Origin: Nannochloropsis salina CCMP1776
Taxonomy: Eukaryota > Sar > Eustigmatophyceae > Eustigmatales > Monodopsidaceae
DNA length: 27,475 nt
Assembly: GCA_004565275.1 (NCBI GenBank)
Contig: SDOX01000012.1
Coordinates: 33,893-61,367, forward strand
Reading direction: 5' to 3'
In this document: one piece after another, positions 1 to 8,293 of the stretch
How positions within the stretch are numbered: the stretch's first letter is position 1
Layout of the letters: every line of letters begins with the position of its first letter
Translations under genes and position numbers: made by a program
Notes under the pieces: model-generated
What the model was told of the DNA's origin: nothing
Seen by the model: only the letters and a program-made list of their open reading frames with translations
The model's database searches: none

Positions 1-17
1 CGTCTTTTTTGCCCCAG

Positions 18-113
18 GTCAAATTCCAGACGTTGGTGTGCGTTGATGCCCAGCAACGATGCACGGGCGTGGTGGCCATCGGTGATTTGGTCGCGTATTT
101 TATCATAGATTGA
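18..113 (+). CDS. Last exon of a probable CBS-domain protein (partial)
   Basis: A pyrimidine-rich intron end with a CCCCAG acceptor at 13-17 is followed by 31 codons and a TGA at 111-113. The peptide contains VCVDAQQRCTGVVAIGDLVA, which fits the second half of a CBS domain: a beta strand, a short turn, a hydrophobic strand of the 'G-hh-s-DLh' type, then a helix. CBS domains bind adenosyl ligands and regulate the proteins that carry them, so this would be the C-terminus of such a protein. The rest of the gene lies left of the window, so the full product cannot be named. An AATAAA at 213-218 lies 100 bases downstream, as expected for a 3' end. The call rests on a short peptide and could be wrong. 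Confidence 0.5.
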   Translation, partial: VKFQTLVCVDAQQRCTGVVAIGDLVAYFIID

Positions 114-212
114 GAGAAGGGCTGGGGGTGGGGAAGGACGGGCGGGTGGGAGGAGCGCACAATTGGTGGCAACGTACCCGGAGGTGCCTTTGATGTATTT
201 GGACAGGAACGA

Positions 213-218
213 AATAAA
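213..218 (+). terminator. Probable poly(A) signal of the CBS-domain gene
   Basis: AATAAA 100 bases after the stop codon at 111-113. The opposing signal of UTP11 lies at 297-302, so the two genes end tail to tail. Confidence 0.4.
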
Positions 219-296
219 ACACTTCCATGTGCGAACAAGGGCATCGTCCGTGCAAGCAGATCCTGATGCTGATATCTAGATAGTTTCTTCTTTGAT

Positions 297-302
297 TTTA
301 TT
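297..302 (-). terminator. Probable poly(A) signal of UTP11
   Basis: TTTATT on the plus strand reads AATAAA on the minus strand, 180 bases downstream of the UTP11 stop codon. Confidence 0.4.
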
Positions 303-412
303 CTTTCTGCGTCTCTTGCTCCGCACGGGCAGTACCGCCTCCCTCCCCCCCTCCTTCCTTCCCTCCCTCCCTCCCCTTGTCCCCCAGGCGGCGGCCGGCA
401 CGCCCCTGCACT

Positions 413-477
413 CAGGACAATGAAACCTCTTGCACAGGCCGATGAACCTCTTACACAGGACAATGAAACCTCTTTCC
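413..477. repeat. Three imperfect 21-22 bp tandem copies in the UTP11 3' UTR
   Basis: Copies start at 413, 435 and 456. Each opens with CAGG and contains a version of ATGAAACCTCTT. The middle copy is one base shorter and has several substitutions. The array lies just downstream of the UTP11 stop codon. Confidence 0.7.
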
Positions 478-481
478 CTCC

Positions 482-2574
482 TCATTTTCTTCGCTCCCGT
501 TTCCACTTGAAGACGGCGGGTTTCCCATCCTCCGCCTCCTGCACCTTCCGTTTACGGCCCTTGCCCTGGAGGGAGGGAGGGAGGGAGGGAGGGGAGGGAG
601 GGAGGGAGGGAGGGAGGTGAGCAGGATGATCCTACCCCTAACAGTGAAGGAAATGCAAGCGCCACAAGCATCTGCGGGCAGACCATGGTCGTAAGGAGAG
701 AGAAGAATACGAAAAGTAAGGCAAGAGTTCCACACGCCCCCCCGATAAAGACGACGCGGACAGGGGCCCGGGCCGTGTCGGGGAGGAGGGAGGCCTCCGA
801 GAACAGCGGGCTCCCACGGGACTCTGAAGCCTCACCATCACATTTTTCTCCACCTGCATGTGTTCCAACACCTCCTTGAAGGAGAGGCTTCGTTTCAAAC
901 GTTCCCCCAACTCGGTGTAGGCCTTTTCCCGGGCTTTTCGGACTTTTTTCAGTTCCCCCACGTTCGCCACGCCCAGGACGGCTCCCGGTGTCTGAGGAGG
1001 ACAAAGGCAAGGGGGAAGGGAAGGAATGGATGGGTGCATGGCCTTCCCCGGAAATCCCCCGAGAATGCCCGACTTCCACGGGCATTTTCGCGGCATGCGT
1101 CGTGCCTGTCGGTGTTTTGCGACGTCGCTTCCATGGTCCGCAGAGGGCTAGAGCCATCCTCCAACAAGCAGGACGCAGGAAGAGGGGAGAACCAGACCGG
1201 AAACACGGCCAGGTATAATTTTCCCGCCTATCCATTGGTCCAATTCCTGATTCCCTCCCTCCCTCCCTCCTCCCTCCCTCCCCCCCTACCTCCAACGTCT
1301 CCAATTTCGGTCTGTTGAAGGCCCTCGTGACGAGCGCGGGGTCGGTCCCGAAGTGCTTGGCGGGGTCAAAGGTCTCCACCTCCGCCTGTATATGTGTGTG
1401 TATGTGTATGGTTGTGTAATTATCATATGATGCAATGGGCGGGGGCGAAGGAAATGCGAGCATTTGGGGGGGGAAGCGATGGTCGTGGCGGCCTTCGAGA
1501 AAGGAGAAAGGAGACGTGAAAACACCGATAAGGGGATGACGATAAAATGAATCAGTCACCAAAAGAACGTATGTCGTTTGCAAAGCGGGAAAAGAAAGAA
1601 GAAGCAGGGTGGGAGGTAGAGCAAGTGGGAGGAAAGGAAGGGAGGAAGGCGGAAGGGAGTGAGGAAGGGAGGGAGGCACCTCCGTGTCCACGAAGACAGT
1701 GTGCTTGTTGGCCGCCTCCTCGGTGAGAAAATGCAGGCCGGCTTGGAGCTTCTCCGCTTTCTGTGAGGTGGGTGGGACGCAGGAAAGAAAACCCCATGTC
1801 AGGCGACGCCCTCTTTCCCTCCCTCCCCTGCCACCCTCCACCCTTCCACACCCTTGCCCCGACAATTCCCTCTCTTCCCCGTACCTTCACGTCCAGCGCT
1901 CGCTTCATGGTCACGTAGCGCATGTCCTGGGTCTTCAACAGCGCGATGTGGTCGTGGGGGAGGGAGGCCTCCGCGGGTCGCACACGATGGACACCCTCTA
2001 CATGGAAAACAAAGAAATTTATGAAGCCAGAGAAATAAAGTCGTCCGTCTGCGCCGCGTTTCCCGCTTGCCTATCCTGCTTTCCCTCTGTCTGCGAATGA
2101 GAGCCCCTTTCGTTCCCGACAATCTACTCCAGATATTCGTATCGGAAATTGCCTTCTCCCGTGGCCCTACCTTTCGTTTGCCCCTTGGTCATGGCGAAAT
2201 AAAATTCGTCGGGGTTTCGGAACGCCGCCTTCTCCCGAAGCGAAGCCAAGGCTTTGCTCTTCCTTTTGTAGTCATTCGCGCGCTGGACGTAGTCCTTGTG
2301 CTTCTCCAAAAGGCCCTGGACGGAAAGAGAACACACCCAAAAAAAACGACGTGGGTGCCCCCCCACGGAAGAAGGGAAACAAAAGTCAACAAAAAGCATA
2401 CGTTGACGCCATTTTAAGCGAAGTTAAGGTCAGACAGCCCTGCCTTGCCACTTTGTGGAAAGTTTTGTGACTGGGTATGACGAAGATACTCACAAATTTC
2501 TTGCGGGCGGCAGGCTGGCTCCGTTCCTTGTTGGTTTTGCGTGGAATCGCGTTCCGAAGCGAGGCGTACGGCAT
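482..2574 (-). CDS. UTP11: UTP11, U3 snoRNA-associated protein 11 (SSU processome)
   Basis: Nucleolar protein of the small-subunit processome, which binds U3 snoRNP and is needed for 18S rRNA maturation. Exons on the minus strand: 2494..2574, 2171..2315, 1885..1997, 1680..1760, 1290..1385, 836..991, 482..565. All splice phases fit and total 756 nt (251 aa), close to the human protein's 253 aa. The N-terminus carries the family signature SLRNAIPRKTNKERSQP followed by RKKF; exon 2 reads GLLEKHKDYVQRANDYKRK and then REKAAFRNPDEFYFAMTKG. Later landmarks are KTQDMRY, NKHTVFVDTE, FNRPKLETLE and a basic tail ending VFKWKRERRK. Donors are GTGAGT, GTAGGG, GTACGG, GTGCCT, GTAGGG and GTGAGG. The start is the first ATG in frame and matches the family start. 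The gene is divergent from ATG3. Identification is secure; individual splice sites are read by eye. Confidence 0.95.
569..616. repeat. (GGGA)n tract in last UTP11 intron
   Basis: Near-perfect GGGA tandem repeat. On the UTP11 sense strand it is the C-rich tract just before the acceptor CAG of the last exon. Confidence 0.8.
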
Positions 2575-3323
2575 GGTGTAAGATTCAGTAAGCTGTTTGT
2601 AAGCAATGGGTGGTCCAAGAGAGAAGGGACACTAAAATAAGTGCAGGGGGGGATGGCTGGGTGTACGAGCGGCTTCTAGGGTAAGGAGGGGTATACGGCT
2701 GTCTTTTAGGGCCAAACACCAGGCGATGTCCCCAGTCCCAAGACCAGCCAGCACCTGAAAGACTGTACAATTAATGGATACATGAGAACCAGACGAATGA
2801 GGAAAGTGTGCGTCTTAAATAACGTCCAGTAAAAGTCCCCTACCACTCGGACAACCTGCTCAAGCTAACCCCCCGTGCCGGTGCGTATAGAAAGGAGGAA
2901 AAAAAACGATAGCCACCTGCAACCGGTCTGAAAAAGTTCCTGAACAAGAGGTGCTCTTCGCACTAGTTTCCCATCGTTCGTGGTTCGTGTATCCTACGCA
3001 CGCAAGACCCTTTGATTGGCTTCATATTTTGTTCACAAACACACCATGCGGCGTTTGGAAAGAGGCTTGAAAAAGAGTGCCCCAGTCCTATGGCAACAAC
3101 ATGTAGGAGGATGCAACAGTCCTATGTTCTGACCACTGCACAACCAACGTCGGCACAAACACACCGCGTCATGCATGAGAACAGGCCAACGAAGCGATTT
3201 TCAAGGATCAAAAAGGAGGAAAGGGCGTCAAGAACTATTTAATCCTTGCCCTCAGGGCCTGGCAGCAACACCTCGGAATCCTGCGTTCTACCGCACGCGG
3301 TGACATATACCCCTGGAAGCGGC
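2575..3323. promoter_or_regulatory. Divergent UTP11/ATG3 intergenic region
   Basis: About 750 bases lie between the two start codons, which point away from each other, so promoters and 5' UTRs of both genes must lie here unless further 5' exons exist. I see no coding pattern, no consensus TATA box and no RNA gene. Its base composition is more even than that of the flanking genes and it lacks GGGA tracts. Confidence 0.4.
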
Positions 3324-5083
3324 ATGGCACAAAAGCTCACAAGTTTTTTGAAAGGAGTGCGGGAGTACGCCTACCCTGTTTTGGACAAATCGGCTTTCAT
3401 GGAACGGTGCGTGCCGCCCCCTTTGGTCCTTGGCTGCCCCTTTTGACATGTCTTGGCCCTGCTTCCCTCCCTCCCGTGCCTGGTGGTCCCCTCTTTCCTA
3501 GTTTCCTCATCGACCCTGCTCCTTCTCAACCCCCAGGGGAGTGTTGACCCCTCATGAGTTCGTGCTGGCGGGCGATCAGCTGGTGTACCGGTGTCCCACT
3601 TGGTCGTGGGAAGGGGGGGACCCGACCAAAAGGAAGCCGTACCTGCCAGTGGATAAACAGTACCTGGTGACACGCAACGTTCCCTGCGCCCGGAGGGCCA
3701 AGATGTTTGAGGAGGAGTACGAAGAGGAGGAGGAGGTGGAGGGGGCGGGGGAGGATGGGTGGTTGGCTACCCACGTGCGGGAGAGAGGGGGGGAAGGAGG
3801 GGAGGGAGGGAAGGAGGGGGAGGAGGAGGGGGTGGTGGTGTTGTTGGGAGGGGAAGAGGGAGGAAGAAAGGAAGAAAAGGACAGGGATATCATGGTGGAG
3901 GAAGGAGGGGAGGAGGGAAAGGGTGTGATATTGATGGGGAAAGGGGTTGCTTCCCTCAAAATTGTGGACGAGCACTTTGCTCTGAAAGACGACCCGGAGG
4001 TAGCGAAGGAGGGCGGTGGGGAGGGCGGTGGGGAGGAAGGGGAAGAAGAAGGGTACGCAGACTTGGCAACGTACGAAGAGGCAGGGCTGGGTGTGGGCGG
4101 GGAAGGCGGGGGGGAAGAAGGGGGGGAGGGAGGGCGAGGGGGTGGAGGGGCAGAGGGGAGGGACGTCGCGGCTCTTCCCCTAGACCAGTTATCTTACCTA
4201 AAAACCGAGGAACCTACGAGTCTGTTGGTGGCCTCTCGGTCGTACGATATCTCCATCACCTACGACAAGTACTACCAGACGCCCAGAGCTTGGCTGCTAG
4301 GGTACGACGAGGTGAGGCAGGGGGGGAGGGAGCGGGGGTGGAAGGGGAGGAGGGAGGGGAGGAGGGAAAGGTGTCTGTCAACCGTGAAACTCCTGCATTC
4401 GACTGTCTCCATCATGTACACCCCTCTGTGTCGGTCATTGCTTTCCTGCACTTTGGCTCTGTGCGTGCGACTCGAAAACCCCGACGTGGGAGGGAGGCGC
4501 TTTCCTCCTTGTCCTCCCCCCAAAAGACCCTCCCCAACCCTCGCACAACACCTGTACAACATTTCCACGAGGCACACCTTCTCTCCCTCCCCTTCCTTCG
4601 CAATTCATCACCCCCTCCCTCCCTCCCTCCCTCTCTCCCTCCCGCCCTTTCTCCCTCCCCACCGCGGTCTCGGCGTAGGAGGGCCACCCCCTGTCCGCCT
4701 CAGCGCTCTTCGAAGACGTCCAGCAGGACTACGCCCACCGGACCGTCACCGTCGAGACACACCCGCACACAGGGGTCCCGCAGGCCTCCGTGCACCCCTG
4801 CCAGCACGCCAAGGTCATGAAGAACATCACCCAGAATTTGGCGCGAAAGGGAGGGGTGGGGGAGGATGATTCGGAGGGCGGGGGGGTGCCGCGGACGGAC
4901 CATTACCTCTTCATTTTCTTGAAGTTCCTCCAGAGCATCATCCCCACCATCGACTACGACTTCACGGTGGAGGTGGAGGCGGGGGGAAGGGGGGGGTTGG
5001 AGGGGGGCGGGCCTGGGAGTGAAGGGAGGGAGGGAGGGAGGGAGGGAGGGAGGGGTGCACAACATGGAAAGTCTTCCCTGTGA
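3324..5083 (+). CDS. ATG3: ATG3, E2-like enzyme for Atg8 lipidation
   Basis: Atg3 accepts Atg8 from Atg7 as a thioester and transfers it to phosphatidylethanolamine during autophagosome growth. Exons: 3324..3406, 3537..4311, 4679..5083 (about 420 aa; human 314). The N-terminus ([20 protein letters not shown]) fits the membrane-sensing helix, followed by [20 protein letters not shown] and [27 protein letters not shown] ends exon 2. Exon 3 holds [11 protein letters not shown] with the catalytic Cys at about residue 327, then [17 protein letters not shown]. The usual acidic flexible loop is present ([19 protein letters not shown]) but is swollen by Glu/Gly runs encoded by GGGA-like repeats, which explains the extra length. 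The extreme C-terminus is uncertain: after DYDFT the frame enters GGGA repeat up to TGA at 5081-5083, and a further intron is possible. An AATAAA at 5230-5235 suggests the transcript ends soon after. Confidence 0.93.
4312..4678 (+). other. ATG3 intron 2, G-rich 5' end and C-rich 3' end
   Basis: It opens GTGAGGCAGGGGGGGAGGG and closes with a long CCCTCCCTCC tract before GTAG. The two ends are complementary in the transcript. Confidence 0.75.
5021..5053. repeat. (GGGA)n tract at the ATG3 3' end
   Basis: Tandem GGGA repeat, either translated as Glu-Gly-Arg-rich tail or part of an unrecognised intron or 3' UTR. Confidence 0.75.
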
Positions 5084-5229
5084 GACCAAAAATGTGCGTG
5101 GATCTGTGTCGGAGACTGTTGCAGTGGACAAGGGCGGTTGTTCGAAGGACAGGTGTACATATGGGTGTGGGGACGACTGATTGATGCGGTAGGTGTGGAT
5201 AACGAGAAAAAAAGAAGAAATGCGCGAAT

Positions 5230-5235
5230 AATAAA
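5230..5235 (+). terminator. Probable poly(A) signal of ATG3
   Basis: AATAAA 147 bases after the TGA at 5081-5083. A minus-strand AATAAA at 5381-5386 faces it. Confidence 0.4.
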
Positions 5236-5380
5236 TGAAGGGAGGCTCGAGAGGAGATGTCGGGACAGTGATGCCAGTGGTAAACGGCGTGCCTGTGGTC
5301 GACGGCCTTGAAAAGGGCCGTGTCCTGGCATCGAAAACATGCGTCTTCAAGGCTTTGGTGTCATCCGCATATGCCTCTCC

Positions 5381-5386
5381 TTTATT
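5381..5386 (-). terminator. Possible poly(A) signal of the minus-strand gene at 5656-6867
   Basis: TTTATT reads AATAAA on the minus strand, 270 bases downstream of the stop at 5656. This makes a tail-to-tail arrangement with ATG3. Confidence 0.3.
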
Positions 5387-5522
5387 TCCATCCCTTTCCC
5401 CCAGGCTTCATAGAGTACAATTCATCACCGCAAATGCCCCCACATCCTCGCCTCTCAAGCACTTTGGGAGCCTCCCCATCCTTCCCTCTTCGCGCGCACG
5501 GGGCCGCGGCCGGCCGCCTTGA

Positions 5523-5607
5523 CTTTTCGCGCCATATTTCCGCGCACCCCTCCCCGCTTTTCGCGCCATATTTCTGCTCACCCTCCCCACTTTTCACGCC
5601 ATACTTT
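5523..5607. repeat. Triple tandem repeat with TTTTCGCGCC core
   Basis: Three units start at 5523, 5557 and 5590. The first two share CTTTTCGCGCCATATTTC; the third reads CTTTTCACGCCATACTTT. Spacers are C-rich and the period is 33-34 bp. The core contains TTTCGCGC, which matches the E2F-type site TTTSSCGC, but the position (between two gene 3' ends) is odd for a promoter. Confidence 0.75.
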
Positions 5608-5655
5608 CCCTCCCACCTACCCGCCCTCCCCTTGTACCACGCCCTTCCCTGCGGC

Positions 5656-6867
5656 CTAATTCTCGGCCCACCCTACGCGAAACGACGGCAATCTCTCCAA
5701 CTCTACCTTTCTCACCATCCACCCACCCTCCCTCCCTCCATCCCGCCCTCCTTCCCTCCCGCCTCGACCCAGCGTCACCACCGCAAAGTGACCGTCCGCC
5801 AAGGCCCCCGGGTCCACAATGATAGTACCTCCTGCCTCCTCCACATTCCCTTTTCCCACACCTTCTCGGTGCCGTATCCGGAGCAGCACGCGCGGCGATG
5901 CGTCCTCCGGTATTGACGGGGAAGGGAGGGAGGAAGGGGCAGAGGCAGGGAGGGAGGGCGGGCTTAAGGGGGAGGCCATTGTCTCCGGAAGGTGCTCCAT
6001 CATCATCATTCTCCACGATCCATTCCTCCCTTCCTCCCCCTCCTCCTCCGCCAAATGTGCTGCCGCGCATAGCGTCCGTGCCAGCACCTCCTCCTCTTCC
6101 TCCCTCCCTCCCTCCCGCCCCCCTCCCCTCCCTCCCTCGTACGCATAACCGCCCAAATACAAATCTGTCGACAGCTTGACGCAGCCATCATGCACGTTCA
6201 ATGCCGTCGACGTCAACACCTCCTTCTCCTCCCTTCCTCCCCTCCCGCGATTCGTTCTTCCCGCGCCGTCCCCCCCGCCCTTGGTCCGTTCCCGCCTGTC
6301 TGGCACCACACAGGCCCGACACACCACATTCTCCAGCAAGGCTACTACATTGATCATATCCCCCTCCACCGCCGCTTGGCCCACCCAAGTCTCTGTATTC
6401 AAGGCTGGGAGCCGGCCTGGGACCTCCTCCTCCTCCTCCACCTCCTCCCATCTCCCTTCCTCCTCGTCCTCCCCTTCCCCTCCTTCATTATTTATTCTAC
6501 CGGTCTGATTCCTCCCGGTATGCGGGGCAAGAGACCCACGCTTTCTCCGTGTCATATGTGCGAACGTCCCCAGGAGCAACAAAAGGTCGAATTTTTGATC
6601 TTCGACCTCCATCCCGTCTTCCAAATCCATCCCTTCCTCGCCCGCGCCAAACCTGCTTCCACGGGACGAAGCATTCCCGGACGCAGTGAAAACCGGGCTC
6701 CGGGCATGCACCCGAGACTTGGCACGTTCACAGGATACATTTTCCACGACTTTCCAGGCCGTCAGGGCCATGGCTGTATCGAAGGTGGGGGAGGCGACGA
6801 CCAACAGGCGCAAGGTGACAGGAGCTTGGAGCCCCTCGGGGCGGGGTCCGGGGGAAGCGCATGGCAT
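5656..6867 (-). CDS. Unrecognised 403-codon open frame, possibly several exons
   Basis: I do not recognise this protein. The frame runs from an ATG at 6865-6867 to TAG at 5656-5658. Parts look like a folded protein: LRLLVVASPTFDTAMALTAW near the start, DMINVVALLENVVCRACVV in the middle, STALNVHDGCVKLSTDLYLG, and IIVDPGALADGHFAVVTLG near the end. These are separated by Glu/Gly/Arg-rich runs that are GGGA repeats and may be loops or in-frame introns. A second in-frame ATG (MALTAWKV, about 6771) is an alternative start. The plus strand is also open for long stretches here, as expected of GC-rich repeat DNA, so strand choice rests on the hydrophobic, ordered look of the minus-frame segments. No transmembrane helices or signal peptide are clear. 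Confidence 0.5.
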   Translation of the reverse strand: MPCASPGPRPEGLQAPVTLRLLVVASPTFDTAMALTAWKVVENVSCERAKSRVHARSPVFTASGNASSRGSRFGAGEEGMDLEDGMEVEDQKFDLLLLLGTFAHMTRRKRGSLAPHTGRNQTGRINNEGGEGEDEEEGRWEEVEEEEEVPGRLPALNTETWVGQAAVEGDMINVVALLENVVCRACVVPDRRERTKGGGDGAGRTNRGRGGREEKEVLTSTALNVHDGCVKLSTDLYLGGYAYEGGRGGGREGGREEEEEVLARTLCAAAHLAEEEGEEGRNGSWRMMMMEHLPETMASPLSPPSLPASAPSSLPSPSIPEDASPRVLLRIRHREGVGKGNVEEAGGTIIVDPGALADGHFAVVTLGRGGREGGRDGGREGGWMVRKVELERLPSFRVGWAEN

Positions 6868-8293
6868 TTCTTTTATGGCATCGGCTAGTTCTCAGCTGTA
6901 CTTATTGGTTGGAAAAGGGATCAAATTGTTGGGGTGGGGTGCGTTGAAATTATGTTCGGGATGATCAAAGCGATTCCCAAGTTGTGGACTAATTGGATTA
7001 GTTCCGCTCGAACTGCGTGTCTTAACCAATAGCCAAAACACGCAACGCATTTCTAGCGGAAACTTGGTTCCATAATCTCATACAAGCATTCTCTGTCCGC
7101 GTGGCATTCTTACGTGGCTCTAACCAAGTCCATGTCGTAGGTTGTACAGCAACATCAACTCCTCTACCTGCCGGCAACGAGGGCACCGCATCCCATAAAC
7201 AAGCCCCCCAAGAGCAGCAAAACAAGCCTTTTGATCAGCGGGCACATTTCAGCAGATATTTTGACGAACATTCACATCTCCAATGCCACGTGGTCAATTT
7301 GTCCATCGTGAATGAGTGGTTTCAAAGTCGACGGGCTACAAGGCGCAGCTCGTAACTGATAGCTGAGCTCCTGGCTGAACGATGTTAAAAGTGCCGGCAT
7401 AAGTTTCCAAAATACAAGCATCCGAGTCCGAAAACGAAGCCTTTCGATGGGTGTCCCCTTCTTTCCAATGTGCTGGAGAGCATGTATCCCATTCACTGTG
7501 TAGAGCCCGCATGGTCAACGTCAAGAGTGCGAGTCTTGAAAAGGACCAGAGAATATCTTGCCCTCCCCCACATCTACTCAGTCTTCTTTCCACCCTTTGG
7601 GAATTGACCAGTAAACATGGTCGAAATGCTTACCCGCCGTCGGTCCTCCGACAGACTATTCAAGGGTCAGCAACACCTCTACCGCGCTGTGCTTGACCTT
7701 TAAATACCATAACAGGGCTTGTAATTGCCCTATGGCAGATTCGAAGCTTGGCGGGAGCATTCCTACGCTTACGTGTACGCCGTGCTCAAGCACTGGGGGC
7801 CTTGACATAAAACAGCGGAGAGACCTTTTACCCAGCGTTGGCACTCCTGTGTGAATGATCAAGAGCTAAATAGACCCACACTGCTCTTTTTGGGGTGTCG
7901 ATGCGGAGATGCATGGATCCCACGCTGTGGCAGGACTACTACCCTTTCGGAAGCACGGGGGTTCTGAACCTCACGGCATGGAGCTCTTGCACGTGTTTCC
8001 CAGCCTCTCACGCACCCTCCCCCGACGAACTCATAACACAGGCAGCTCTAAGACTCCAATCGAGGGCTACGCCAGTAAGGGAGCGTTCCGTGCGGCAATA
8101 ACCAAACGAGGAAACGACACAGTGGGCTGACATCGCCATCACCACCCCTCCAAGTGACCGTGAACCTTCCCCACCCCTCGACAAAATCGTCTTCCATCCC
8201 ATGCCCATCATTACGCAGAGCTAAGCCGCTAGTTGTAACCTTAGTCAGCCAGGGACCGGGTGGAAAGGCGGAGAGGGAGGGTGAGGAGGAATA
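6868..8293. other. Intergenic region, no supported gene
   Basis: About 1.4 kb of more even base composition with no GGGA tracts. Only short open frames occur, none with a recognisable motif. It should contain the upstream region of the receptor-phosphatase gene and, if that frame is real, of the minus-strand gene at 5656-6867. No tRNA or repeat array was seen. Confidence 0.4.

Noticed and set aside
552-1865. Long minus-strand open frame of Pro/Ser/Leu and Gly/Glu/Arg repeats
   Set aside because: It reads through UTP11 introns and, in part, real exons in the wrong frame; repeat DNA without stops makes such frames by chance.
3780-4180. Alternating direct repeats resembling an array (CRISPR-like)
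   Set aside because: These are degenerate GGGA/GGCGGTGGGGA low-complexity units without spacers, in a eukaryotic coding exon.
5394-5412. Acceptor-like CCCCCAG followed by GCTTCATAG as a last ATG3 exon
   Set aside because: It would give a plausible short end after DYDFT, but lies beyond the AATAAA at 5230-5235 and within the probable 3' region of the opposite gene.
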